Below are positions 1 through 10,138 of a stretch of DNA of 64,000 bases, one piece after another. The position numbers were made by a program, and so were the translations under genes. Below the pieces are notes generated by a model. It saw only the letters and a list, made by a program, of their open reading frames with translations, was not told where the DNA came from and made no database searches. Within the stretch, counting starts at the first letter, position 1; each line of letters starts with the position of its first letter. Source of the stretch: Capra hircus (Eukaryota; Chordata; Mammalia; Artiodactyla; Bovidae); NCBI RefSeq assembly GCF_001704415.2, contig NC_030823.1, positions 75,020,458 through 75,084,457 of the forward strand, given 5' to 3'.

Positions 1-240
1 CTGAAATCAAAGTATCAGCAAAAATGCCTTCTTTTCTGAAGGCTCTGAGGAACAATGTATTTCCTTGACTTTCCAACTTCTAGAGGCCACCCCATGCCTT
101 GGGTCAAGGACACTGTCCTTCCTCTTCAAAGCCAGCACCATCTTCAGTAATCACATCACTCTCCCACAACAGCCAGAAAAAGTTCTCCTCCATTAAGTAT
201 TCATGAGGTTATATTGGGGTTTCTCAGGTAACAGGATAGT
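1..240. other. Left edge, no gene recognised
   Basis: No splice-flanked coding exon, RNA gene or recognisable repeat consensus is seen in this stretch. It precedes the T-rich start of the L1 3' end that begins near 241. It could be unique intergenic DNA or a decayed repeat. Confidence 0.4.
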
Positions 241-882
241 CTCATCTCAAGGTCGTTAACTATTTTTTTCCTTTTTTTTAGTTTAGTTTTTATTTTATAT
301 TGGAATATAGTTTAGGTACAGTGTTGCATAAGTTTCAGGTATATAGCAAAGTGATTCAATTATACACACACATATGAGCACTCTTTTTTAGATTCTTTTT
401 CCACATAGGTTATTACAGAGTATTGAGTAGAGTTCTTTGTGCTCCACAGTAGGTCCTTGTTGTTTATCTGTTTTATATATAGAAGTGGGTAAATTTTCAC
501 CCAAACTCCTAACTTATCACTCCCTTCCCTACATTTCCTTTTGGAACTGTAAGTTTGTTTTCAAAGTCTGTGAGTCTGTTTCTGTTTTATAAATAAATTC
601 CTTTGCATCATCTTTTTAGATTTCACATTTAGATTTGTTTGACTGACTGAGTATGACAATCGCTGGGTCCATCCATATTGCAGCAAATGGCATTCTTCCC
701 TTCTTTTCATTGCTGAGTAACGTTCCATTGTCTACGCGTGCCACGTCTTCTTTCCCGCTCCTCTGCGGATGGGCACTTAGGTTGCTTTTCCTCTCTGGGC
801 TGTCGTGTTTATTCCTGCAGTGAGCACTGGATGGCATGTGTCTTTGCAAATTTGTTTTCTCCAGATACATGCCCAGTCGTGG
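241..882 (-). mobile_element. L1 3' end (left half of an L1 split by a provirus)
   Basis: The plus strand reads the reverse complement of a ruminant L1 3' UTR and ORF2 tail, with the usual run of phrases (spacer with oligo-T, 'gagtagagtt', 'tccatccatattgcagcaaatgg', 'atgcccagt'). The L1 stops at 882 in mid-phrase and resumes in register at 10139, so everything between is a later insertion. It is a non-coding relic. Confidence 0.85.
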
Positions 883-1241
883 TGGTAGGTTAGCCGACAC
901 AGGTTATAAAAGAATTCAGAGAGATTAGGAGGAGGAGAAGAGAGTTTTCATTCACTTTCTAAAGGAGGAAAGGAAACACGTAGAATGGTGTTGGCATCAA
1001 AGGGTGAGGGTTTGAGTCTTTCATTGAGTTTCAAAGGGCAACGTGCAGGAAAAGGGGTGGATTCACATCTGTTCTGGTCCACAGCGGTATCTGGGCTGGC
1101 TGTGTCTCTACAGGATGTGGTTTTTTGGAGAACAGACTTGCCGTCTTCAGCAGTTTCTCAGTTCTTAGGTGTCGGAGAGAGGCTTGATGGTGGCCCTTGA
1201 CAGGTGCTACTCTGTTGTCAACAGTGTTCAATGGGTTTGCA
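883..1241 (-). repeat. 3' LTR of the ERV-I-like provirus
   Basis: This segment aligns along its length with 9826-10138; both share 'gtgagggtttgagtctt', 'gagtttcaaagggca' and the block with 'gatgtgg', 'ttttggaga' and 'acttgccatctt'-like text. It starts with tg and ends with ca on the plus strand, the expected TG...CA for a minus LTR. The position of the polyadenylation signal reads tttcatt here instead of tttatt, so the AATAAA has been lost in this copy. Confidence 0.75.
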
Positions 1242-1253
1242 TTTCCTCCCTCT
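1242..1253 (-). other. Polypurine tract next to the 3' LTR
   Basis: On the minus strand the 12 bases directly before the LTR read AGAGGGAGGAAA. A purine run in this position primes plus-strand synthesis in retroviruses. Its placement right against the TG of the LTR supports the LTR boundary. Confidence 0.65.
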
Positions 1254-1790
1254 GAATATGACTTGTTCTTGAGTGTTACATGGAGCCCAGTTGGCCCCTT
1301 TTGAAACACTGGGGTGGAAGTCTCTTCTCTCATAACTTCTTGCTGAGCTGCATAGGGCTGTCCCTACCTGGTGGGGGTGGAGGGGCATGTGGGATGTCTT
1401 GGAATTGAATGGTCTGAAAGGTAAGACCTGTGATAGAGGAGCGAGATTTGCTAAGGGCAGTAGATGTTTGAGAAAGAAGGGGAGGAGTCAGATAAGACAG
1501 GGGCCAAAAAGGAGGAAACAGAGCATGGTAGTTGTGGAAGAATCTGTGATAAACGCAGTCCCGGTGCCTGAAGCCAGAGCTGTAGCCCAGTTACTAGGAC
1601 TGATAGAGGCTCTTGCTGAAAAGATGGGGGAGAAGCATGGGCCCAGTGCAGATGCTCATCCGGAGGAAAAGGAATGCCGCGGTGCAGGCTCCAGTCTGAT
1701 TAGGAGGCATACAGAGACAACGCTGAGGCCCCACAGAGAAAGTGTAGTCCAGCTGTAGGGAGAATGCAGGCCATAAGCCATGTTAAAGAG
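1254..1790 (-). pseudogene. Proviral 3' interior, env region expected
   Basis: This lies between the purine tract and the L1 insert, where env would be expected. No open frame of useful length and no clear env motif remain on the minus strand. The plus-strand 123-codon frame in 1387-1758 has no recognisable domain and is best treated as chance. Confidence 0.4.
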
Positions 1791-2463
1791 GAGGGTTGCA
1801 CCTATGACCCAGCAGTCCATTACAGGGCATGTACCCAGAGGAAACCATAATTGAAAACCACACATGTACCCCAGTGTTCATCGCAGCACTGTTTACAATA
1901 GCCAGGACATGGAAGCAACCTAGATGTCCAACAGCAGCTGAATGGATAAAGAAGTTGTGGTACATGTACACAATGGAATATTACTCAGCCATAAAAAGGA
2001 ATGCATTTGAGACAGTTCTAATGAGGTGAATGAACCTAGAGCCTGTTATACAGAGTGAAGTAAGTCAGAACAGAAAGCCAATATCATATATTAACACCTA
2101 CATATGGAATCTAGAAAGATGGTACTGATGAGCCTGTTTGTAGGGTAACAGTGGAGATGCAGACAGAGAGGAAAGACTTGTGAACACAGTGGGGGAAGGA
2201 GAGGGTGGGACGAGTTGAGAGAGTCGCATGGAAACATATGCATTACCATCTGTGAAATAGAGAGCCAATGGGAATTTGCTGTATGATGTAGGGAGCTCAA
2301 ACCTGGTGCTCTGTGACAACCTAGAGGGGTAGGATGAGGTGGGCAGAAGGTTCAGGAAAGAGGGGACATATCTCTACTTATGGCTGATTCATGTTGACAT
2401 ATGGCAAAAACCAACACAATACTATAAAGCAATTATCTTCCAGTTAAAAACTTTAAAAAATAA
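1791..2463 (+). mobile_element. 5'-truncated L1 insert in the provirus
   Basis: This is the plus-strand end of L1 ORF2 and the 3' UTR: 'acccagcagtcca', 'gtgttcatcgcagcactgtt', 'acaatggaatattactcagcc', then an A-rich end. The short sequence aaagagga occurs on both sides (about 1783 and 2462), a plausible TSD. This is the only L1 in the left 42 kb clearly in plus orientation. Confidence 0.85.
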
Positions 2464-2989
2464 AAGAGGAAGTTTGTATCTGGACCCTCCTAGTAAAGGG
2501 ATATGTACTAGCTGGAGCAAGTTCCACCAATGGGTTTAAGCAGGCAGAAGCTTTTGGGAAGCTGGAGGTGTCGTTTTCCAGGTGTGAAGCTGTTGTTGAA
2601 AGTCAGAGCCTCACACATGGTGTGGGAAGAAAGAGCTGGTGTCCTGTGACACTCACACATGGTGTGGAGAGAAAGAGCTGGTGTCCTGCGACAGGTCCTG
2701 GTCTTGCCTGTGTGGGACAGGTGCCAGATGTTTCCTGTCGATGAGGCCAGGCAGCTGTCAGTGGACCTGACAAGAGGACAAACAGTCCCATGAAAGGACC
2801 ATTCACTGAGCGAGGACGGGAGTGAGCTGTTGCCTGATTTGGGAAGGTACATTTGGTTGTTGGGGAAATTATTTATTTGAATAATAGTTCATTTCTTGGT
2901 CTATCCCACTGTCTGTCAGGCGGGGTTTAAATATAGATTTGCTTGCAGTTGGAAGGAGCTACACTTCCAGCTGAGAAAGGTCATCATAA
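2464..2989 (-). pseudogene. Proviral interior with a tandem duplication
   Basis: Proviral sequence continues between the L1 and BovB inserts. On the minus strand a 114-codon frame (2852-2508) covers the 42-base tandem repeat and lacks recognisable env or pol motifs. Confidence 0.35.
2612..2693. repeat. Two-copy 42-base tandem repeat
   Basis: Units 2612-2653 and 2654-2693 both run from cacacatggtgtgg through aaagagctggtgtcctg and differ at only a few bases. The period is a multiple of three, so on the minus strand it gives a 14-residue peptide repeat containing RTPALS and HTMCE. Confidence 0.85.
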
Positions 2990-4462
2990 GTTGGGGTACT
3001 GGGGGTGATGGACTTCCAGTTAGTAGAGCTATTTAAAATCATAAAAGATGATGCTATGAAAGTGCTGCATTCGATATGCCAGCAAATTTGGAAAACTCGG
3101 CAGTGGCCACAGCACTGGAAAAGGTCAGTTTTCATTCCAATCCCAAAGAAAGGCAATAACAAAGAAGGTTCAAACTACTGCACAATTGCACTCATCTCAC
3201 ACACTAGTAAGGTAATGCTCAAAATTCTTCATCAGGCCTCAACAGTACGTGAACCATGAACTTCCAGATGTTAAAGCCGGTTTTAGAAAAGGCAGAGGAA
3301 CCAGAGATCAAATTGCCAACACCTGCTGGATCATGGAAAAAGCAAGAGAGTTCCAGAAAAACATCAGCTTCTGCTTTATTGACTATACCAAAGGCTTTGA
3401 CTATGTGGATCACAATAAACTGTGGAGAATTCTGAAAGAGATGGGAATACCAGACCACCTGACCTGCCTCCTGAGAAATTTGTATGCCGGTCAAATAGCA
3501 ACAGTTAGAACTGAATATGGAACAACAGACTGGTTCCAAATTGGGAAAAGAGCATGTCAAGGCTGTACATTGTCACCCTGCTTATTTAACTTATATGCAG
3601 AGTACATCATGAGAAACACTGGGCTAAATGAAGCACAAGCTGGAATCAAGATTGCTGGGAGAAATATCAATAACCTCAGATATGCAGATGACATCACCCT
3701 TATGGCAAAAACTGAAGAATTAAAGAGCCTCTTGATGAAAGTGAAAGAGGAGAGTGAAAAAGTTGACTTAAAACTCAACATTCAGAAAACTGAGATCATG
3801 GCATCCAGTCTCATCACTTCATGGCAAATATATGGGGAAACAATGGAAACAGTGAGAGACTTTATTTTCTTGGGCTCCAAAATCACTGCAGATGGTGACT
3901 GCAGCCATGAAATCAAAAGACGTTTGTTCCTTGGAAGTAAAGCTATGACTAAGCTAGACAGCTTATTAAAAAGCAGAGACATTACTTTGTCAACAAAGGT
4001 CCATCTAGTCAAAGCTATGGTTTTCTCAGTAGTCATGTATGGATCTGAGAGTTGGACTATAAAGAAAGCTGAGCACCAAAGAATTGATGCTTTTGAACTG
4101 TGATGTTGGAGAAGACTCTTGAGAGTCCCTTGGACTGCAAGGAGATCCAACCAGTCCATCCTAAAGGAAATCAGTCCTTAATATTCATTGGAAGGACTGA
4201 TGCTGAAGCTGAAGCTCCAATCCTTTGGCTACCTAATGCAAAGATCTGACTCATTGGAAAACACCCTGATGCTGGGAAAGATTGAAGGTGGGAGGAGAAG
4301 GGGACAACAGAGGATGAGATGGTTGGAAGGCATCACTGACTCAACGGACATGAGTCTGAGCAAGCTCCAGGAGTTGGTGATGGGCAGGGAAGCCTGGCGT
4401 GCTGCAGTCAATGGGGTCTCTAAGAGTCGGACACGACTGAGTGACTGAAATGAGCTGAACTG
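2990..4462 (+). mobile_element. BovB (RTE) LINE, 5'-truncated, with RT remnant
   Basis: The plus strand carries the 3' half of BovB and ends in the diagnostic tail with cggacacgactgagtgactg and gagctgaactgaa. A 284-codon frame at 3249-4103 covers the reverse transcriptase, including the palm YADD in LRYADDITLMA. A stop right after FEL (about 4101) and a frame change before 3249 break it. The usual endonuclease half is missing, as in most 5'-truncated copies. It lies inside the provirus. Confidence 0.9.
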
Positions 4463-5560
4463 AAACGTGGTGAGGCCAGGGGACCGCGCAGGAGTTAATG
4501 TTGGCCATAACACAGATGGGAGGCTGAGGAAACCTCTTGAAAGATGGGTTCATGGATGGGGAATTAGGTATAAGTGGGTCAGAGAGGTTCTTTTGGACCC
4601 ATGAGACAGCTTGAGGCCAGAAATACCACCCTGGGGGGTTGGGGCCCGAACCAGGCAGCCGTGAGTAGGGACAAGGTTGTGCATGCCAGAGGCGGTTCTA
4701 GGAACCTGAGAAGCCTGTCCTGGCAACGTTAGCACATAGCCAGTGGTTGTGGTATTGTCAGCTGCTAGCCTTTTGAAGGAGGGCTGTAGTTTGTTTTATT
4801 GTGGTGGAAATGGGGTTGATGGGTGGCACTTAAGGAAGGGTGGCTGGTATGAAAGAACGTGGTTAAATACAAGGTAAGAAAGAGACCAAGCGTTCTGTGT
4901 TAGCCGTCTTCGGGGCTGGTCCAGCAAGGGGCTAGGAACTTCATTCCAGTGATAGAAGAAGGGGTTATGTTTGTAGTTATAAAATAAAGAATAGAAGGGG
5001 AAATAAGAGAGCAAGACACATGTAAGCCCACCAGGGCATAGTCATCTTGAGTTGTGCTCATGGCTCTGGTCGTCTCTGGGTTCCAGTAGATCCAGAGTCT
5101 GATGTCAGATGACATTTGACAGGTGTAGGGAGAGGACTGTGTTGAGGACACGGCAGGGGATCAGTAGATGAGCATCATGACAGGTGGATCCAGGGTGGAT
5201 GTGCTGAGAGCTTGATTGTTGTCGGAGTTGTAATGGGCCCTTCCGAGGGGTGGGAGGGGTTTGGTATGTCCAGCCAGGTCCCTTAGTAGAACCTGCTCCC
5301 CAGGTTGTAGGATTATAGATAGGAGCAAGTCCTGAGTTTGGGGTGGGTACCTGTTAGCATGGGACCGTAAAAGGCTGGCTGTTCTGAAACTGAGATCGTA
5401 TGGTCCCAGAGGAGGAGGTTTCCTGGTAGAAAGGGAGTAAGAATTGCTGGATGTCCTTCATGATTTCAAAGGGACTGAGGTGTAAGGGACCTTCTGAGTA
5501 ATCTGCAGGCAGCTCTGAGTCAGAAGAGGGACAGAGCAGTTCTAGCCTGCTCTTGGTGTC
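4463..5560 (-). pseudogene. Proviral pol end (integrase C-terminus) and start of env region
   Basis: Read on the minus strand, 5307-5278 gives QPGEQVLLRD and 5232-5178 gives TTPTTIKL followed shortly by PWIHLS. These match the C-terminal integrase block of gammaretrovirus-like pol, which places the end of pol near 5170. The remainder toward 4463 should be early env but is too decayed to name. Frames shift several times. Confidence 0.6.
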
Positions 5561-5568
5561 TCTTAAGG

Positions 5569-5747
5569 CCGTGGGACCCAACCTTCTTGGCACCAGGGGC
5601 TGATTTCTCGGAAGACAGTTTTTCCACGGATTAGAGGTGGGGTGTTGGGACTTTCGGGATGATTCAAGAACGTTGCGTTTATTGTGCACTTTAATCTAAA
5701 GCTACTGCAGGGCTACTGGTCCATGCCCTGGAGGTCGGGGACCCCTG
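5569..5747. mobile_element. hAT-like miniature inverted-repeat transposon
   Basis: The left end carries gggacccaacc and the right end ggtcggggacccctg, an imperfect terminal inverted repeat resembling the CAGGGGTCCCCAACC ends of mammalian hAT elements. The inside reads like that family ('cttggcacc', 'ttttccacgg', 'gggatgattcaag', 'tttattgtgcacttt'). Eight-base flanks tcttaagg (5561-5568) and ttttaagg (5748-5755) form the 8-bp TSD typical of hAT, with one mismatch. It is 179 bp and non-coding. Confidence 0.75.
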
Positions 5748-5820
5748 TTTTAAGGGACAAATGAGCCTTTTTATTTTTCTTGAAGACTGGGGATGCCAAG
5801 CTGCATATGGTATTTAATGT

Positions 5821-6234
5821 CTAAAGCTTGAGATACCTGTTGGGTAATTTGAGAGGTGAAATCTGGGCCATATTTTTGTTGTAAGGGTCCCAGAGCCATC
5901 CCTTGTCATTCATGAGTGTATGGTATAATACAAAGGGCTTATCTACATTTGGGAGGGCTGGGCCAGAGCGGAGGTGAGGGCTGTCTGGAGTAAGGTGAAG
6001 GCCAGCCACAGAGAGGAGTTCCATTCCGGGGGTTCATTTTTGGGTCCCTGGAGAACCTCATGAAGAGGTTTGTTGTAAGCCCACGGTGGGGGATCCAGAT
6101 GTGAAAGTAACGAGTGAGGCCCAGAAATATCCTAAATTCCTTTTTTCTATGAGGTGGAAGGAGAGAGACCAAAGTTCCTTCTGTTTGTCTGGGTTTTTGG
6201 GTTGTTTTTCGATTGGAGGATAATCGCTTCATAA
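5821..6234 (-). pseudogene. Proviral pol, RT thumb/connection region
   Basis: Two overlapping minus frames (6024-5821 and 6232-5939) carry pol relics. The block reading FRIFLGLTRYFHIWIP is the segment after the RT palm of class I retroviruses. The two frames overlap in different phases, so at least one frameshift is present. The L1 insert at 6235 cuts this from the palm domain. Confidence 0.7.
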
Positions 6235-6620
6235 TGTTGTGCTGATTTCCACTCTTCTCTGTTGATTTCTGCGTATCCGTTCTCTACATGTGCATCTCCA
6301 TTCCTGCCCTGCAGATAGGTTCATCTGTACTGTTTCTTTGGATTCCATACATATGCATCCATATATATTTATTTTCCTCTTTCTGACTTGCTTCACTCTG
6401 CATATCAGGCTCTAGGTTCCTCCAACTCAGTTCAGCTGACACATTAGTTCATCTTTATGGCTGAGCAGTATTCCACTCTATGTATGTACCACAGCTTCTT
6501 TATCCGTTCATCAGTCAGGGGACGTATAGGTTGCTTCCATGTCCTGGCATTGTAAATAGTGCTGCAGTGAACATTGGGGTACAGGTGTCTTTTTGAACTA
6601 TGGTTTTATCAAGGTATAAG
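6235..6620 (-). mobile_element. L1 3' end fragment in the provirus
   Basis: The plus strand reads reversed L1 3' UTR and ORF2 end ('ataatgttgtgctg', 'ttctctacatgtgcatctcc', 'ggctgagcagtattccac', 'cagtgaacattggggtac'). It separates the RT palm (right) from the RT thumb (left) of the provirus. Confidence 0.85.
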
Positions 6621-6755
6621 ATCCCCTGGAAGAGTCCATGGCAACCCACTCCAGTATTCTTGCCTGGAGAATCCCATGGACAGCGGAGTCTGGCGGGATA
6701 TAGTCCATGGGTCGCAGAATCAGACATGACTGAAGTGACCTAGCAGGCACACATG
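6621..6755 (+). mobile_element. Bov-tA SINE fragment
   Basis: The body reads gatcccctggaagagt, ggcaacccactccagta, ttcttgcctggagaatccc and cagacatgactgaagtgac, the 3' two-thirds of a Bov-tA element. The tRNA-like head is missing. It lies directly against the L1 fragment. Confidence 0.85.
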
Positions 6756-6769
6756 CAAGGTATGTTGAG

Positions 6770-7830
6770 TAGCAATTGATCCTTGTACTGGGGACAAGAG
6801 AAATCCTAGTTATTTAACCATGATCTGACTGATTTGTGTTTTGGAAGGAGAAACTGTGTATCCTCATGAAGCAAAGTAAATGAGGAGGGGCGGTGGTGTT
6901 GGTAAGGGAGGTGGTGTCGTCCTGGCTGCAGAGGAGGTCATCAGCATATTGAATAAGGAGTGACTAGAGTGGATAGATCAGAGGTGGGGCTTGACCACAG
7001 AGGTGGGGGCCATCTCTAAATCGCTGGGGGAGGGAGGTCCAGGTGAGTTGTTGGGAGCAGTGAGCATCAGGGTCCATCCATGGAAAAGCCAAGTGTGTCT
7101 TGGGAATCTCATGAGAGAGGGATAGTGGAGAAAGTATCTTTTAGATCCAGAACAGTAAAGAGCTGAGTATTAGGAGGAGAGCTGAGGGTGGTATAGGGAT
7201 TTGCAACTAGAAGGGGAGAGGGACCACTGCCTTGTTAACTGTGCACAGGGCCTGTGCTCGACAGTGGGTGCCACTTGCCTTCATAATGGGTAGACAGAGG
7301 TGATATGAGGGGAGTTGGTGGATCTGAGGAGCCCAGCGTTTAGACATTTTTTAGTGAGGGGTTTGTGTCTTCTGAGATCTTCCCATTTTATAGGATGTTG
7401 AGAGTGGTGGAGAAAGTCAGAGGGGTCCCTCCTGGGGATCGTGACAGGAGTCAGGTGAGAGGTCCTCCAGGGATGTCAATGTCCCACGCAATTGAGAGAA
7501 ACTATGTATTTCTGGTGGGAGAGGGAGGGGCCAAGCATCAGAGGGAGAGTCTTCTCAGATTCCAGGGAAGAATTAGTGGAGAATTCTGTCTGGAGAATTA
7601 GTGGAATCCTTAGTCGGGTCATAAAGTCCCTGCTTTGGAGGTGGTGGGACAGTTGGGAATGGTGAGCAGGGAAGTGAGAAGACTTGGTCTCCCAGTGAGC
7701 ATGGTGAGTCAGAGGTTTGGAGAGCACGTTGAGGTTTGCCTTCTCCTCTGATGATGGTGAGGGAATCAAGGGACCTGAAAATTCAGGAAGAGCAGAGTGA
7801 GTAACTCCAACATCAATTAGTCTGATTTTT
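6770..7830 (-). pseudogene. Proviral pol, reverse transcriptase palm
   Basis: On the minus strand 6948-6937 encodes YADD within LLIQYADDLL, the catalytic motif of retroviral reverse transcriptase. Order and orientation fit the zinc knuckle of gag to the right and the thumb fragment to the left. The protease region should lie near 7800-7950, but I could not find a convincing active-site triad. Stops and shifts interrupt the frame throughout. Confidence 0.7.
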
Positions 7831-8079
7831 TAATCTGCTATGGATAGAGTTACGCGTGGCTTGGCCATGTCAGTCTTCTGTCGTAGAGCCAGGTCCAGCG
7901 TTGGGACCTGTCAATCTGAAGACTGTAGAAGCCCTTGGGGTGGAGGAGGTCCTTGCAGGAGCATTCCCTGGTTCCAGAAGGGGGCTTTGTCCCCTTTAAT
8001 CGAGGGGAGGGCGGTTCCACTTCCCGTGCCCTGCTATTTTACCAAGTGGGCACTGTCCAGGGGGTAGCCTTTTCCTGCG

Positions 8080-8121
8080 GCATCCTTGACTCCAGTGCCC
8101 TCCTTGTTTGCAGCTGCAGCA
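8080..8121 (-). pseudogene. Gag nucleocapsid zinc knuckle
   Basis: Fourteen codons on the minus strand have the exact C-x2-C-x4-H-x4-C spacing (CCSCKQGGHWSQGC) with basic residues after the last Cys. A single knuckle of this spacing is typical of gamma-type class I retroviruses. It marks the end of gag. Confidence 0.75.
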
Positions 8122-8194
8122 GAAGCCAGTGCTGGGCCCCCGTGGCTGTTTCCCTTTTTGTTGGTTGGGGGACCTTGGCTAAGTCTCTCTGCTG

Positions 8195-8505
8195 ATTAAT
8201 TCTTGGCTGTGCTGGATCTTCGCTGCTGTGAGGGCTTCCTCCGGCTGTGGGGAGCGGGGTACACTCTCTAGTTGTGAGGTGCAGGCGTCTGATTGCAGCG
8301 GCTTCCCTGTGAGCGCGGTCTCCAGGGCCCTGGGGCTTGGTAGTTGTGGCTTCGCAGCTCTCAGGCTCTAGAGCACAAGCTCAGTGGCTGTGTTGCACGG
8401 TTACTCCAAGGCCTGCGGGATCTTCCCAGACCAGGGATCGAACCCATGTCCCCTGCATTGGTGGGCATTTTTTTTTTTTTTTTTTTTACCACCAGGGAAG
8501 TCCTC
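8195..8505 (-). mobile_element. CHR SINE inside gag
   Basis: The plus strand reads the reversed CHR consensus: 'ttggctgtgctggatcttcgctgctg', 'ggcttcgcagctctcaggctctag', 'gggatcttcccagaccaggg', 'accaccagggaag'. A T run of about 18 interrupts it at 8470-8487. It splits the nucleocapsid (left) from the capsid (right) of the provirus. Confidence 0.85.
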
Positions 8506-8647
8506 GGCTAAGTTTTATTCTGAAGGGTGTCTCTAATTGCAGAGACAATCATTTGGAAAGATTGTTTCTGCTCTTGAGACTGTTGTCAGTCTCTCTCTCT
8601 TCCTGTTGTCTATTTTCATCTTGTTTATTAAAGACCTTCAAGGTCAG

Positions 8648-8703
8648 GGTCAGTTCAGTCGCTCAGTGGTGTCTGACTCTTTGCAACCCCATGGACTGCA
8701 GCG
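8648..8703 (-). mobile_element. Short Bov-tA/BovB 3' end fragment
   Basis: The reversed common tail (tcagttcagtcgctcag, tgtctgactctttgcaac, cccatggactgcag) appears as a fragment of about 55 bases inside the gag relic. The BovB and SINE tails share this sequence, so the source cannot be told apart. Confidence 0.7.
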
Positions 8704-9232
8704 GGGTGTCTGAGGGCCCTTCCGGAACTCTTGGAGTTTGTGATGGATATCATGGGCTGACTGGGAAATGAAATGCATGCCACGATTGTTTTACTTTCCT
8801 CAGAGGTTGAATCTAAATTGGTGAAAAGATGTGGAGTCTTTGGAAGGTGAGACAGGAAAAGAGTGGGTTCTTCTAAGAAACTGTCTTCCTTGAGTTCAGC
8901 TTGGGAAAGATTAGACATAGAAAAAGGAACATGAACACGAATGATTCCCTTACTGTCAGCCACTTCACAGAAAGGAAATTGGGTGGCTGACTCAAGAGGA
9001 GGCCGAAGGGGACGTCCACTGGGTGTGATGGGGGAAGGAGGAGAACTAGGGGCCGGTGGAGGAGAGCTTGGTGGAAAGGAGCAACGAGAGGACCAAGAGT
9101 GGCGAGAGGACCAAGGCTCGGGGTGTTGTGTGAGTTGAAAGAAGGCCTGGGCATAAAGAATTTTAAACGATTTACCAAGGCAGCGACAGTCAAGATTGAG
9201 TTGGAGAACAGTGTTACGGTTGAGAGAGCCAA
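8704..9232 (-). pseudogene. Gag matrix/capsid remnant
   Basis: Two minus frames (9232-8873 and 8963-8655) overlap in different phases. The second holds GIIRVHVPFSMSNLSQAE, which matches the start of class I retroviral capsid. The first has a proline-rich stretch before it, as in a matrix/p12-like region. The frame change and the CHR insert downstream make it non-functional. Confidence 0.7.
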
Positions 9233-9804
9233 CCTGGGGCTGTGCGACCCATCTTACACTGAGGCCAAGCTGTGTGGCAGAAAAAGGCCATTTGTTTGGG
9301 TCTGAGGTTGTCTAATCTGAGTTCTTTCCAGTGTTTGAGGAGACATCCCAAGGGGATGGGTAGAGAGTGGTCCATAATGAAAACTGTGTAACTCAGATTG
9401 GGACTTGAATCCCTGAGCCAGGACTCAGCCCTGGCCAAAACCCAGATTGGGACTTGATTATGAAGAAGAGTAAAGAGCCAATTTTGAGGATGGGGCCTTT
9501 CTGGGAATCCTGGAGGTCAGAAGGAGCATGGTGGGATTTAGAAGGATTCACTCCGGAGTTAGGCATCCCCAGATCTCAGAGATGAAGCAGTGACAAGAGG
9601 GAGATGGACGGGGATGTCCCCCAAGGCCAGATTCTGACTCAGATAGTGACAGACCCCACAGGGGGGTTTGCTGCTACCTACATGCGGCCACTGTTCTCCC
9701 AAGAAAGACCCGCCCAAGGTAATACTTAGAGTTTGACAGATGTCCTGGTGGGCGACAACTAGGATGATTGAGCTGGAGGCTGAGGTGAAAGGAGTTAGTG
9801 AAGA

Positions 9805-9822
9805 TTCCCCCATAGGCCACCG
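9805..9822 (-). other. Retroviral primer-binding site, tRNA-Ile-like
   Basis: Three bases inside the 5' LTR edge the minus strand reads CGGTGGCCTATGGGGGAA. This fits the 3' end complement of tRNA-Ile at about 12 of 18 positions, including a run of seven (GGTGGCC). The position is right for a primer-binding site; the tRNA type is inferred. Confidence 0.55.
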
Positions 9823-9825
9823 AAA

Positions 9826-10138
9826 TGTTAGGTGAGCTGGCATGGGTTGTGAAAGAATTAAAGAGAAGTTTTATTCACTTTGTAGGAGCGGACAGGGAAC
9901 AGACACAAAGAGTGGCATTGGCACAGCTGGGTGAGGGTTTGAGTCTTTTATTGAGTTTCAAAGGGCAGCATGCAGGAGATGGGGTGGGTCCATGCCAGGA
10001 TCCGGGCTGGCTGTGTCTCTACAGGATGTGGCTTTTTGGAGAGACTTGCCATCTTCCCAGTTCTTGGGTGTCTGAAAGAGACTTGATAGGGGCCCTTGAG
10101 AGGTGCTCTCTGTTCTGAACAATGTTGATGCGTTTATA
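9826..10138 (-). repeat. 5' LTR of the ERV-I-like provirus
   Basis: This is the paralogue of 883-1241. On the minus strand it keeps an AATAAA at 9952-9947, the likely polyadenylation signal, which the other LTR lacks. It begins with tg on the plus strand. Its other end reads ta where the partner has ca, so one terminal base has mutated. L1 sequence resumes immediately after it. Confidence 0.75.

Larger units (their letters stand above)
883..10138 (-). mobile_element. Class I (ERV-I-like) endogenous provirus, degraded and multiply interrupted
   Basis: A minus-strand provirus lies between two related LTRs (9826-10138 is the 5' copy, 883-1241 the 3' copy). A primer-binding site is at 9805-9822 and a purine tract at 1242-1253. 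The bordering 4-5 bases are cgtgg (878-882) and agtgg (10139-10143), as expected for a short class I retroviral TSD with one change. Gag relics lie at 9232-8080, reverse transcriptase around 7300-5940 and the integrase C-terminus at 5307-5178. Env is not recognisable in 5150-1254. Later insertions are L1 (1791-2463), BovB (2990-4462), a hAT-like element (5569-5747), L1 plus Bov-tA (6235-6755) and a CHR SINE (8195-8505). Every reading frame is broken, so no functional viral product is expected. The ERV-I assignment rests on the tRNA-Ile-like primer site and pol style and is inferred. Confidence 0.75.

Noticed and set aside
3249..4103. 284-codon plus-strand frame with a reverse transcriptase motif, as a host gene
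   Set aside because: It is the BovB LINE RT, truncated by a stop and lacking the endonuclease half.
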